Part shown: in pieces, positions 9,203 through 18,292 of the stretch | How positions within the stretch are numbered: the first letter of the stretch is position 1 | How the letters are laid out: every line of letters begins with the position of its first letter | Source: Acidobacteriota bacterium | GTDB lineage: Bacteria > Acidobacteriota > Terriglobia > Terriglobales > Acidobacteriaceae | Length of the DNA: 64,000 bases | Direction: 5' to 3' | Assembly (NCBI GenBank): GCA_021813745.1 | Contig: JAKAJO010000007.1 | Span: 7,838-71,837, forward strand | Program-made: the position numbers and the translations under genes | The notes under the pieces: model-generated | What the model was told of the DNA's origin: nothing | Seen by the model: only the letters and a program-made list of their open reading frames with translations | Database searches by the model: none

Positions 9203-11221
9203 GTGTATCTGGAACTGAAGAAGAGGCTGGAAACACGCCTGCGCGAGGTGCTCAAGGCGAAGTACGAGCTGGATCTGGAGTCGATTCCGGTGGAGATTCC
9301 GCCGGAGCTGGATTTCGGCGAACTGGCGACGCCGGTGGCTTTTGAGCTGGCGCGCAAGCTGCGCAAGGCACCGAAGATGATTGCGCAGGAAATCGTAGGG
9401 GCGCTGGGCACGGTGGAGGGCTTTGCCGGATTTGAGGTAGCCGGTGCAGGCTACATCAATGCGCGGCTGGATCGTGCGGCGACGGTGCGCGGCGTGGCGT
9501 TTAACGAGGTTAAGCCTCTGGGCGATGTGCGCAACCATGCGCTGGTAGAGCACACGAGCATCAATCCCAACAAGGCGGCGCATATCGGGCACCTGCGAAA
9601 CGCCATCCTGGGCGACACGTTTGTGCGGCTTCTGCGCGCAGCAGGGCACAAAGTGGATGTGCAGAACTACATCGACAACACGGGCGTGCAGGTGGCGGAT
9701 GTGGTGGTGGGCTTTCAGCATCTGGAAGGCAAATCGCTGGGCGATGTGCGGGCGCTGGTGGAGGAACGCGCGCATGTGTCTGCGGCGAGCGGGCAGTTTG
9801 CGGATGCGATCGACTTCTATTGCTGGGATCTTTATGCGCGAACGTCGCAGTGGTACGAGCAGGGAAGCGAAGATGAAAAGGCTGTACGCAAGAAGCTACG
9901 CTATGACACACTGCATGCGATTGAGCACGGTGGCAACGAGACGGCCGAAGTGGCCGAGCTGATTTCGACGGCGGTGCTGCGGCGGCATCTGGAGACGATG
10001 CTGCGGCTGGGGATTGAATACGACTTTCTGCCGCGCGAGAGCGAGATTCTGCACCTGAAGTTCTGGGAGTCGGCATTTGAGCTGCTGAAGCAGACGGGCG
10101 TACTGTACTTCGAGAACGAAGGGAAGAACAAGGGCTGCTGGGTGATGACGCGGCCGGGCGCAGAGACGAAGGACGGCGAGACGGATGAAGACGCGAAGGT
10201 GATTGTTCGCTCGAATGGCACGGTAACCTACGTGGGCAAGGACATTGCGTATCACCTGTGGAAGTTCGGGCTGCTAGGACGTGACTTCGGGTACAAGCCG
10301 TTCTTCCAATATCCGGGCCATGTCTGCTGGATCTCGTGCATGAATGGCGAGGAGGAGCATCCGCACTTCGGAGGGGCCAGCGCGATTTATAACGTCATCG
10401 ACTCGCGGCAGAGCGATCCGCAGGCGAATGTGATTCAGGCGCTACGCGGCATGGGCCACACGGCACAGGCGGATCACTACACGCACTTCAGCTATGAGAT
10501 GGTGGCGCTGACGCCGCGCTGTGCGGAGGAATTGGGTTACGAAGTCGCCGAGGAAGACCGCGGGCGACCGTATATCGAGGTGAGCGGACGCAAGGGCTTT
10601 GGCGTGAAGGCCGATGACCTGATCGACAAGCTGATTGCTGCGACGCTCGAAGAGGTGAACAAGCGGCAGACAGGACGCGATGCAGCAGAGCGGCAGACGA
10701 TTGCCAAGCAGATTGCGATTGGCGCGTTGCGTTATTTTATGTTGAAGTACACGCGGAATTCGGTGATTGCGTTCGACTTCAAGGATGCGCTGAGCTTTGA
10801 AGGCGAGACGGGACCGTATATCCAGTACGCCGTGGTGCGCGCTCGGAATATCTTTCGCAAGACAGGGACGACCGAGAAGGCGGTGCTGGAGGAGTTTCAG
10901 GCACTCATGAGCGCGCAGGGTGTGCAAGTCGAAGCCATACTGCGGGCAGCAGAAGCCAAAGACATCTGGGCTCTGTGGCTGCGTGTTGGACGCAGAACGC
11001 TGACGCTCGAACAATGCCTGACGACATCAGAGCCAGCATATCTGGCGAAGCATGCGTTTCAATTGGCGCAGGAGTTCAACAACTTCTACCACAAGCATCA
11101 TATTTTGACCGAGGAAGACTCGACTCGGAAGACGCTGCTGCTGGCAACTGCAGCCGTGACGCTTAGGGAACTGGTGACGGTGCTGGGATGGTTGGGCATC
11201 GAAAGCCCGGAGGCGATGTAA
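9203..11221 (+). CDS. argS: Arginyl-tRNA synthetase
   Basis: Charges tRNA-Arg. The 672-residue class I enzyme has the ATP-binding HIGH at 127-130 within NPNKAAHIGHLRNAILGD and a C-terminal DALR-type anticodon-binding domain from about 545. The N-terminal additional domain occupies about residues 1-105. Length is at the long end of the bacterial range (550-680). The start taken is GTG 9203, about 10 bases after a GAGG. It is divergent from metG across 160 bases, so two synthetase genes share one promoter region, and ends at a strong bidirectional terminator facing pepA. Confidence 0.95.
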   Translation: MYLELKKRLETRLREVLKAKYELDLESIPVEIPPELDFGELATPVAFELARKLRKAPKMIAQEIVGALGTVEGFAGFEVAGAGYINARLDRAATVRGVAFNEVKPLGDVRNHALVEHTSINPNKAAHIGHLRNAILGDTFVRLLRAAGHKVDVQNYIDNTGVQVADVVVGFQHLEGKSLGDVRALVEERAHVSAASGQFADAIDFYCWDLYARTSQWYEQGSEDEKAVRKKLRYDTLHAIEHGGNETAEVAELISTAVLRRHLETMLRLGIEYDFLPRESEILHLKFWESAFELLKQTGVLYFENEGKNKGCWVMTRPGAETKDGETDEDAKVIVRSNGTVTYVGKDIAYHLWKFGLLGRDFGYKPFFQYPGHVCWISCMNGEEEHPHFGGASAIYNVIDSRQSDPQANVIQALRGMGHTAQADHYTHFSYEMVALTPRCAEELGYEVAEEDRGRPYIEVSGRKGFGVKADDLIDKLIAATLEEVNKRQTGRDAAERQTIAKQIAIGALRYFMLKYTRNSVIAFDFKDALSFEGETGPYIQYAVVRARNIFRKTGTTEKAVLEEFQALMSAQGVQVEAILRAAEAKDIWALWLRVGRRTLTLEQCLTTSEPAYLAKHAFQLAQEFNNFYHKHHILTEEDSTRKTLLLATAAVTLRELVTVLGWLGIESPEAM

Positions 11222-11238
11222 CGAATATCGTGGGTTCA

Positions 11239-11277
11239 AAAACAAGCGGTGCGCTGAACGGGCGCGCCGCTTGTTTT
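11239..11277. terminator. Bidirectional intrinsic terminator between argS and pepA
   Basis: Arms 11239-11254 and 11262-11277 pair over 16 bp with a single G-T mismatch that becomes a G-U pair; the loop is 7 bases (11255-11261). The stem is GC-rich in the middle and flanked by AAAA on the left and TTTT on the right, so it can end transcripts from both directions. It lies 17 bases after the argS stop and 16 bases from the pepA stop. Confidence 0.92.
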
Positions 11278-11293
11278 CTGAATGATCTGCGGA

Positions 11294-12838
11294 TCAACGG
11301 TGGGATTCGAAGCTACGGACCCACTCCAGGACCGAACGCACGGCAATGCCGCTGGGGCCTTTTGCGATATAGGGCTTGGCCTCCTCGACCCAGGCGACGC
11401 CGGCGATGTCGAGATGAATCCAAGGCGTATCTTCGGCGAAGGCTCGGAGAAATTCTGCCGCGGTGATAGCGCCACCCCAGCGACCGCCGGTGTTTTTGAT
11501 GTCGCCGATGTCTGACTTAATCATCTCCGCGTACTCGTCGCCAACGGGGAGACGCCAAAACTTTTCTCCGGAGACGGCGAGACCGGTGGTGAACTTTTCA
11601 TAGGTATCTTCGTCATTGGAGAAGACTCCCGCATTCACCATGCCGAGGGCGACGACGCAGGCACCGGTGAGGGTGGCGGCGTCGATGATGTGGGTTGCGC
11701 CCAGTTGGCGCGCATAGGTGATGCCGTCAGCGAGAACGAGGCGGCCCTCCGCGTCAGTGTTGATGATCTCAATGGCCTTTCCGGCCTTGCTGGGCGCGAG
11801 CGGCATCGCGATCTGGATATCGCCCGGTTTCTGTGCCTTGCCGTCGGGCATGTTCTCCGCGGCGCAGACGATCCCAATGACCCGGACCTTCGGCTTGAGG
11901 AGCGCGATGGCGCGCATGGCACCAAGCATGGCGGCGCCGCCGGCCATGTCGTATTTCATTTTCTCCATGTTGTCGGCGGGCTTAAGGGAGATTCCTCCGG
12001 TATCAAACGTGATGCCTTTGCCAACAAGAGCGAGCACGGGCCCATCGTTGACGCCGGGTGGATCGTAGCGCAGCACGATAAGGGCGGGCGGTTCCGCGGA
12101 GCCTTGGGCCACACTGAGAAAAGCACCCATCTTCAGGTCGCGCAGTTTATCAGTGGAGAAGATCGCGCACTTGAGGCCGAGCTGCTCGGCCATTTGGCCG
12201 GCGCGCTGGCCGAGGATCGTGGGCGTGAGCTTATTGCCAGGTTCATTGACGAGGGATCGGGCGAAATTCTGGCTTTCACCCACGATCACGCCTTCCTGAA
12301 ACTGCGTCTGTACGGCAGGCTGGTCTACGGCGGAAGGAGCAGCAAGGGTGAAGGACTGAAGACTACGATCCTTGCGGTCACTGCGGTAAGTGTCTGGGTC
12401 GAAATCGCCGATAAAGGCACCCTCAACGGCTGCACGCGCACAACCATTGAACGGCTGGACCACGGATTCGGGCAGGGCAAGGGCTAACTCTCGGATATTG
12501 CGCGGCTTGGCGAAGCGGACAGCGGTTCCCGCGGCGTTGCGCACACTTTGAACGGTGGCCTTTGATTTGGGCCCAAGACCGACAACGAGCAGTCGAGATG
12601 CTTTGACGCCGACAGGTGCATGAAGCAATAGGGTTTCGTTTGCTCCGGCGTTGAATTCGCCGCTAGCAAAAGCAGGGGATACGGCCGCCAGAATGGCTGC
12701 ATCGTAGGTCAGCAGAACCGGCTCGGGTCTGGCGTCGGCGCCCTTCGAGGTTTGGGTATCCACGGCCAACACGGCCAACAGTTCGGTCTGAAGTTCTGAG
12801 AGATTGGCAAATGACAGTTCGGTCCGCATAATTTCCAT
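11294..12838 (-). CDS. pepA: Leucyl aminopeptidase (M17 family)
   Basis: Cytosolic two-metal aminopeptidase releasing N-terminal residues from peptides. The 514-residue protein has the metal and catalytic Lys region GKGITFDTGG at 273-282, MKYDMAGGAAM near 294-304 and the family signature NTDAEGRL at 360-367. The N-terminal half (about 1-165) is the macro-like regulatory domain. Start ATG 12838 is preceded by AGGAAAGA; a second ATG three codons later is less well placed. smpB lies 103 bases upstream in the same direction. Confidence 0.95.
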   Translation of the reverse strand: MEIMRTELSFANLSELQTELLAVLAVDTQTSKGADARPEPVLLTYDAAILAAVSPAFASGEFNAGANETLLLHAPVGVKASRLLVVGLGPKSKATVQSVRNAAGTAVRFAKPRNIRELALALPESVVQPFNGCARAAVEGAFIGDFDPDTYRSDRKDRSLQSFTLAAPSAVDQPAVQTQFQEGVIVGESQNFARSLVNEPGNKLTPTILGQRAGQMAEQLGLKCAIFSTDKLRDLKMGAFLSVAQGSAEPPALIVLRYDPPGVNDGPVLALVGKGITFDTGGISLKPADNMEKMKYDMAGGAAMLGAMRAIALLKPKVRVIGIVCAAENMPDGKAQKPGDIQIAMPLAPSKAGKAIEIINTDAEGRLVLADGITYARQLGATHIIDAATLTGACVVALGMVNAGVFSNDEDTYEKFTTGLAVSGEKFWRLPVGDEYAEMIKSDIGDIKNTGGRWGGAITAAEFLRAFAEDTPWIHLDIAGVAWVEEAKPYIAKGPSGIAVRSVLEWVRSFESHR

Positions 12839-12941
12839 TCTTTCCTACCCGCCATACCGCCGCAAATATGGCAAACATCTTGGTATGACACTGGGGTAAC
12901 GTGGCACAAAGGCGCTTTGTGGCGGAGTGGCGAGAATTTTC

Positions 12942-13493
12942 TCAGCGACCCATGCGATGCCTGCTGGCATTGACGGCGGCGCGGGCTTCGCGATCGGCTT
13001 CACGGCGTCGCTCGGTTTCGCGCTTGTCCCAATCCTGTTTGCCCTTTGCCAGGGCTAATTCACACTTCACCTTTCCGTTTCGGAAGTAAAGGCGGGTAGG
13101 GATGAGCGTGTGGCCCTTGATTTGCGTCTTGGATTGTAGCCGCCGGATTTCGTCCTTGCGCAGCAGCAATTTTCTCGTCCGGGTTTCATCGTGATTGGCG
13201 ATGTTGCCGTGGGAGTAGGGGCCGATATGCAAGTTCAGGAGAAATGCCTCATCATCTTTGATGAGACCGTAGGAGTCCTTGAGGTTGGCCTTCCCTTCGC
13301 GTATGGATTTGACCTCCGTGCCACGAAGAGCGACACCGGCTTCAACTTTCTCCAGGAGGAAGTAGTTGTGCCCGGCAGCCCTGTTTTGTGCGGCGTCCCG
13401 TTCGCCGGCGGCGACAGGGTCGCGAAGTCGCTCCGTCTTTTGGGGACCGGACCGCGGTTGCTGTGCGATGACGTGGCTGGCTTGGCGGGGCAT
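12942..13493 (-). CDS. smpB: SsrA-binding protein SmpB
   Basis: Partner of tmRNA in rescue of stalled ribosomes. The start is set at ATG 13493 because AAGGA lies 8 bases before it; this gives 183 residues, about 25 longer than usual because of a charged N-terminal extension. The family core begins at AAGHNYFLLEKVEAG and contains GTEVKSIREGK. The C-terminal tail is basic (KGKQDWDKRETERRREADRE), as needed for entry into the decoding centre. The ssrA gene itself was not found in this window. Confidence 0.94.
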   Translation of the reverse strand: MPRQASHVIAQQPRSGPQKTERLRDPVAAGERDAAQNRAAGHNYFLLEKVEAGVALRGTEVKSIREGKANLKDSYGLIKDDEAFLLNLHIGPYSHGNIANHDETRTRKLLLRKDEIRRLQSKTQIKGHTLIPTRLYFRNGKVKCELALAKGKQDWDKRETERRREADREARAAVNASRHRMGR

Positions 13494-13692
13494 AAAGGCA
13501 ATCCTTCGCCTATTCATCGTAGCACCGGCACGGGAAAGGGCTCGGAACTTGCTGAGCTTTGCTAAAATGAGGCGTCACATCGCTGATCCCAAATTGAAAT
13601 CAGGGTGCGGGAGCGGCCAGGCTGCAGTCGTTCCGTTCCATCGGAATGAGCCTGGAACGGTGCCGGTGCCGGGCAGCACGCGTGGGAGTTTC

Positions 13693-16086
13693 ATGAAGCG
13701 CCGTATCGCACGATGTTTTTTGAGCAGTCCAGCCCTTTGGATCGCGCTGTCAGGCGGAGTGACTCTTCTGGGTCCAGCCTGCCTTCCGGCGCATGGTGAA
13801 TCAGCCAAAGCGTTCTTCAAGCAAGGTCAGGCTGCCGAGGTCCGGGAGGACTTTGATGCAGCGTATGAGGACTATCAGAAAGCCTGGACAATGGCGCCGA
13901 GCGATATACGGTACCGGACAGCGCTTTACCGGGTCCGACTCTCTGCATCGGCAGCACACGTCACCAAGGGGCGTAAGCTGATGGCTGCCGGCGACGAACA
14001 GGGCGCTTTGGTGGAACTGTTGCGTGCTGCTGAGATTGATCCGGGAAATGAATCCGCGCAACAGGAGATTGCTAAAATCCGTGCGCGTCAGGGCAAGTCC
14101 ATCGTGCAGCCTGAAGCGAGCGCGGCCGAGACTCCGACTGAGGCAACCAGCATCGATTCAATGGCAGCGCCGACGCAGTTGAAGGTGGTGTCGAATGTGC
14201 CGCTGTCGCTGCACATGGTGGAAGACTCGAAGGTGATTTACCAGGCGGTTGGCAAGGCCGCGGGAATCAATGTACTTTTTGATCCGGATTACACGGGAAA
14301 GCGGATCCAGGTGGACCTCAACAACGTGTCTTTGATGGATGCATTGCGCATTGTGGGAACACTTTCTGGAACCTTCTGGCGACCTGTGACTTCGAACACG
14401 ATCTTTGTTGCTCAGGACTCGAGGGCCAAACGGACCCAGCTTGAAGAGCAGGCGGTGCAGACGTTTTATTTGACGAACGCCTGGCAGCAGAACGATCTCA
14501 ATGATGTGCAGACGGCGTTGCGCAATGTACTGCCAAATGCAAAGGTCTACGGTGTTGCGAGCCAGAACGCCATCGTCATGCGAGCGACGCCAGATGAGCT
14601 TTTGCTGGCGCAAAAGTTGATTAACGATCTGGATAAGGCGCGCCCCGAGGTCGTGGTGGACATTTCAGTCTTGGAGGTTGCAAAGAACTGGGAGCGGAAC
14701 CTGGGGATTGACTGGCCGCAAAGCGCGGGTGTGACACTGCAGCCTCCCACCACAACGACCAGTACGACGACAACCAATGCGAACGGAACGACGTCGACCA
14801 CGCCTACACTCTATAACCTGGCACATTTGAACTCGAATGATTTCGCGGTGACGCTCGGAACGGCAACTGCGAACATGCTGCTGACGGACTCGAATACGCG
14901 AATCCTGCAGAATCCACGGATTCGCTGTACGGATGCTCAAAAGGCGACGATGAAGATTGGATCACGCATTCCAATCGCGACAGGATCATTCCAGTCCGGC
15001 GTGGGCGTGGCCGCAGCGATTACACCAATGGCGGAAACGCAGTTTCAGTACATCGACGTGGGCGTCAATATCGAGATGACTCCTACGGTGCATTATGACC
15101 ACGATGTGACAATGAAGCTGAAAATCGAGGTCAGCTCGGAGAGCGGTAGTACGACGATTGAGGGTGTGACGGAGCCGATCATTGCTCAGAAAACGAGCGA
15201 ACAGACGATTCGACTCCGTGAAGGTGAAGCGACGATCCTCGGCGGCATTCTGAATCAACAGGATCAGCAAAATTGGACGGGTATTCCTGGATTGAGTTCG
15301 ATTCCGATTCTGAAGTATCTGTTTGGATCGATGGATCACATTAAAACGGATGATGAGATCGTCTTTTTGCTGGTTCCCCACATCGTGCGGTCTCCTTTCC
15401 TGACCCCGGTCAATCTGCGCACGATTGATACGGGCGCGGGGCAAAACATTGAACTGCGACATATTTCGATGACCGGTACCGGAGTGCAGGCACAGTCTGC
15501 TGCAACGACTAACTCCGCGAATGGATCGTCGGTAGGCACGGTGCCGGGCCAGACGGCGGAAGCGGGCGGTGAGGCGGCGCTGGCGCAGCTTCGTGCGGCG
15601 GCGCAACCGCTGCCTCCGCCGGTAACGGCGGTGCAGACCCCCGCGGCGAGCCCGCCTGGCCCGATGCAGGCGGAGCCCTTGCGATTTGCCTTTGCACCTC
15701 CCCGGATGCCGGTGGCGAACGGTGCGCAGTTTCAAGTTCCAATTGTGATCAGTGGCGCGGCAAACATTGCTTCGGTGCCCCTGCAGATTCAATATGACCC
15801 GACTAAGTTGACGCTGGTGAATGTGGACAGTGGGGACTTTCTTGGGCGGGACGGTCAAGCGGTGGCTCTGGTACATCGTGATGATGGACCAGGGACGGTC
15901 ACGCTGAATGCGTCAAGGCCGCCAGGAGCGCCGGGCGTGAGTGGGGCAGGCGTAGTGTGCGTCTTAAGCTTCCAGGCAAAGGCTCCGGGCGAGTCCTCCG
16001 TTAAGATATCGCGCCCAGGTGCGCTAAGCGGCACCGGTCAGACCGAGCAGGCGCAGGGCGGGCAGACCACGATTGTCGTGAAGTAG
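13693..16086 (+). CDS. Secretin (GspD/PilQ-like) with TPR region and C-terminal cohesin-like domain
   Basis: Outer-membrane channel subunit, 797 residues from ATG 13693. A signal peptide spans about 1-37 (basic start, hydrophobic core, cleavage near PAHGE). A TPR-like helical region covers about 38-135. An STN/N0-like domain (about 165-245) is followed by N1-like segments and the secretin core, about 330-565, with ILGGIL near 515 and VFLLVPHIVR near 560. A Thr-rich loop lies at about 349-372. The C-terminus (about 660-797) looks like a cohesin/dockerin-type beta domain: VPLQIQYDPTKLTLVNV, then SFQAKAPG and a closing strand. Two pseudopilin genes follow at once, but no gspE, gspF or gspC is present, so the system (type II or type IV pilus) cannot be fixed. 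Confidence 0.87.
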   Translation: MKRRIARCFLSSPALWIALSGGVTLLGPACLPAHGESAKAFFKQGQAAEVREDFDAAYEDYQKAWTMAPSDIRYRTALYRVRLSASAAHVTKGRKLMAAGDEQGALVELLRAAEIDPGNESAQQEIAKIRARQGKSIVQPEASAAETPTEATSIDSMAAPTQLKVVSNVPLSLHMVEDSKVIYQAVGKAAGINVLFDPDYTGKRIQVDLNNVSLMDALRIVGTLSGTFWRPVTSNTIFVAQDSRAKRTQLEEQAVQTFYLTNAWQQNDLNDVQTALRNVLPNAKVYGVASQNAIVMRATPDELLLAQKLINDLDKARPEVVVDISVLEVAKNWERNLGIDWPQSAGVTLQPPTTTTSTTTTNANGTTSTTPTLYNLAHLNSNDFAVTLGTATANMLLTDSNTRILQNPRIRCTDAQKATMKIGSRIPIATGSFQSGVGVAAAITPMAETQFQYIDVGVNIEMTPTVHYDHDVTMKLKIEVSSESGSTTIEGVTEPIIAQKTSEQTIRLREGEATILGGILNQQDQQNWTGIPGLSSIPILKYLFGSMDHIKTDDEIVFLLVPHIVRSPFLTPVNLRTIDTGAGQNIELRHISMTGTGVQAQSAATTNSANGSSVGTVPGQTAEAGGEAALAQLRAAAQPLPPPVTAVQTPAASPPGPMQAEPLRFAFAPPRMPVANGAQFQVPIVISGAANIASVPLQIQYDPTKLTLVNVDSGDFLGRDGQAVALVHRDDGPGTVTLNASRPPGAPGVSGAGVVCVLSFQAKAPGESSVKISRPGALSGTGQTEQAQGGQTTIVVK

Positions 16087-16094
16087 GCAGGGCC

Positions 16095-16571
16095 ATGACG
16101 TTGCGCAGACAATGCGAGGTGAGAGGGTCAAGAGAAGCGGGCCTGACACTGGTCGAACTCATTGTCACCGTCACGATCTTGGGAATATTGGCGGCTGCTG
16201 CAATTCCCGTCGCTCGCTTTGAGGTGAGACGCGAGAAGGAGCGGGAGTTACGCCGAGACCTATGGGAAATGCGGGACGCGATCGACCATTACAAGGATGC
16301 GGCGGACAAAAACGCATTTCAAACGAAGGTGGACAGCATGGGCTATCCTCCAGACCTTCAAACACTTGTCAACGGAGTGGATGTGCAAGGCAAGAAGGTC
16401 CGTTTTCTGCGTCGGATTCCGGTGGATCCAATGACGGGTAACTCGGATTGGGGTTTGCGCTCGAATCAGGATGATCCGTCCTCGGACTCATTCGGCGGGC
16501 AGAATGTCTTTGATGTGTATTCAAAATCGACGGGAACAGCTCTGGATGGCACCAAATACTCAGAGTGGTAG
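16095..16571 (+). CDS. Type II secretion/type IV pilin-like pseudopilin (GspG-like)
   Basis: A 158-residue prepilin. The class III signal has cleavage after Gly at AG|LTLVELIVTV, Glu at +5 and a hydrophobic helix ILGILAAAAIP. A charged helix ELRRDLWEMRDAIDHYKD follows, then a small C-terminal domain that ends TKYSEW. The gene begins 8 bases after the secretin stop and is surely cotranscribed with it. The mature N-terminus would be Leu rather than the usual Phe. It is paralogous to the next gene, which also ends in YS-x-W. Confidence 0.88.
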   Translation: MTLRRQCEVRGSREAGLTLVELIVTVTILGILAAAAIPVARFEVRREKERELRRDLWEMRDAIDHYKDAADKNAFQTKVDSMGYPPDLQTLVNGVDVQGKKVRFLRRIPVDPMTGNSDWGLRSNQDDPSSDSFGGQNVFDVYSKSTGTALDGTKYSEW

Positions 16572-16578
16572 ATGGGCG

Positions 16579-16980
16579 ATGCGAACACGGGACAAGGTTG
16601 AAGCTGGATTTACGCTGATGGAGCTCATGATCGTGATGGCGATCATTGGCATCCTTGCGACCTTGGCCGTACCGAGCTTTATCGGAGCCATTCGATCTGC
16701 CCGGGAAGCAGTGCTAAAAGAAGACCTGCATGTGATGCGCGCCGCCATCGATTCCTATACGATGGATAAACAAAAGGCACCGCAGTCGCTCGATGATCTG
16801 GTGCAGGCGGGATATCTGCGCAGCATTCCCGAGGATCCGATGACAAAGAGTGCGGATACCTGGGTGACGGATACCAGTGATACGTTGAGTTCCCTCGATC
16901 AAACCGACCCTGGTATCGATGATGTTCATTCGGGCTCTCAGGAAACTGGATCAGACGGGCAGCCTTACTCTGCTTGGTAG
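16579..16980 (+). CDS. Second GspG-like pseudopilin
   Basis: A 133-residue prepilin starting at ATG 16579, 7 bases after the previous stop; a longer in-frame extension into the previous gene is rejected. Cleavage site AG|FTLMELMIVMAI has Glu at +5. It shares with its neighbour the pattern of a helix with RAAID-Y and the block YLRSIPEDPMT (RRIPVDPMT in the neighbour), and ends PYSAW. The tandem pair probably arose by duplication and would form part of a pseudopilus working with the adjacent secretin. Confidence 0.88.
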   Translation: MRTRDKVEAGFTLMELMIVMAIIGILATLAVPSFIGAIRSAREAVLKEDLHVMRAAIDSYTMDKQKAPQSLDDLVQAGYLRSIPEDPMTKSADTWVTDTSDTLSSLDQTDPGIDDVHSGSQETGSDGQPYSAW

Positions 16981-16992
16981 GCAGGAGGTCGA

Positions 16993-17472
16993 ATGAGGGT
17001 TGGAGTGTACTCTGCAATGCTGTCGACACTAGGAATTTTGCTGGGTCTATTCGTGGCGCAGGCACAAAAGAGCACGACGATCACCATCCGGGTGCTGGAT
17101 GGGAAGACCGGCACGAAGGTTGATGCGTCGAACGTCCTGGTTCAGTTTGACCATCGCAAGGATGTGGATAGCTTCTGGAGACACGAGAACGACGATGGGA
17201 GCCTGGATGTTGCTGTTCCCCCGGGGGCTCGAGAAATTTCAGTGCATGCCACTTACGATAATGCGATGGAATTTTACATTGATTGTGATGTGGCAAAGCA
17301 AAAGAATACATCGATGGAATCATGGTACCCGTTAGCCGATATCCTCAAGACGGGAATCGTCATGCCCAATGACTGCGTGAAGGAAAAGCAGGCAAACAAG
17401 ATTCATATCGACGCGAAGCCCGGCGAATTTGATGTCTATGTGAGGCGACGCAACTGGCGCGAGCAGGACTAA
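16993..17472 (+). CDS. Exported protein of unknown function in the secretin cluster
   Basis: 159 residues with a signal peptide (hydrophobic stretch YSAMLSTLGILLGLFV, cleavage near AQAQ). The mature part begins with a beta-rich segment TITIRVLDGKTGTKV that resembles the start of carboxypeptidase-regulatory or transthyretin-like beta domains, and it holds two Cys (CDVAKQ and DCVKEK regions) that could form a disulfide. I do not recognise the family. It lies 12 bases after the second pseudopilin, so it is likely made with the secretion components. Confidence 0.7.
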   Translation: MRVGVYSAMLSTLGILLGLFVAQAQKSTTITIRVLDGKTGTKVDASNVLVQFDHRKDVDSFWRHENDDGSLDVAVPPGAREISVHATYDNAMEFYIDCDVAKQKNTSMESWYPLADILKTGIVMPNDCVKEKQANKIHIDAKPGEFDVYVRRRNWREQD

Positions 17473-17518
17473 AGCTGTTCGCGGAGTTCTTCAGAAAATC
17501 GCTGCCGCGAGGTACGGA

Positions 17519-18292
17519 TTGACGGCAAACGCCCAAGCACCCTCGATAGAGTCCAAATTTGTGGTTGAAGTGGAGCGTGCGTACGCTTGCATCATGAGCA
17601 GTTTTGCGCCTCCCCCTGTAACGGGAACAGAGCCAAGTCTAGGCGGCATGCTTTTCTATTCGGGGCAATTGGATGCGACGGGACGTGCGTTCACCGTGGC
17701 TGGGAATCTAGCCGGCGCTGCCGTGCTGACTGTGACAGCCGATCCCGAAGTGCAGAGACAAGCAGTCCGTCAGGGGATCGTCGATTTTCTGGTGACATCG
17801 CTCGATGAGGCGCTACGCATCCTGAAGAATGAAATACGAAAGCGCGAAGCCGTTGCGGTTTGTATCGGAGCGGTGCCAGAAGATGTGGAGTGCGAAATGA
17901 CAGAGCGCGGAGTGGCGCCGAATCTGGTGCGCGATGCAGCTCTTCGAAGCATCTGTGCATCCGAAGAGCGGATCTTGGGGGTGCGTTGGACGGTGGAATC
18001 GCAACCTGCGCGTTGGTTACCGTGGCTTGATGCCATCGCTTCAGAGTGTCTGCCTGCAACATCAGGTGCGGCGCATCGCTGGTTACGGCTCGCTCCGCGG
18101 TATCTTGGGCGCCTGCTGCGCGAGGAGAGGTTCTTTGCGGCGAGCCCGGAGTTTGCGCAACAGTTTCTGGAGAATTTGCGGACTCAGAGCGAAAAGTCGC
18201 AAATTCCAGTGGCATTGACGGTGAGCATCACCGATGGGCTTCGAGCTGAGGCATACCGTTTTATGCCGGCTGCTCCGCGTGTGGTGGCCTAG
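17519..18292 (+). CDS. Stand-alone urocanase-like domain protein
   Basis: 257 residues, TTG start at 17519, no signal peptide or membrane segment. Residues 62-140 follow the central NAD-binding region of urocanate hydratase as I remember it: NLAGA, then R-x-GIVDF, SLDEALRI, a hydrophobic strand AVAVCIG, an Glu-containing turn, and ERGVAPNLVRD (in HutU: TLAGA, R-x-x-YVD, DLDDALARI, AISIALHG, KRGVRPDMVTD). The catalytic Cys region and substrate-binding parts of HutU are not present. The C-terminal third is not recognised. It ends the secretin-cluster run, and its stop overlaps the engB stop. Function unknown; annotation as an active urocanase would be wrong. Confidence 0.65.
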   Translation: MTANAQAPSIESKFVVEVERAYACIMSSFAPPPVTGTEPSLGGMLFYSGQLDATGRAFTVAGNLAGAAVLTVTADPEVQRQAVRQGIVDFLVTSLDEALRILKNEIRKREAVAVCIGAVPEDVECEMTERGVAPNLVRDAALRSICASEERILGVRWTVESQPARWLPWLDAIASECLPATSGAAHRWLRLAPRYLGRLLREERFFAASPEFAQQFLENLRTQSEKSQIPVALTVSITDGLRAEAYRFMPAAPRVVA

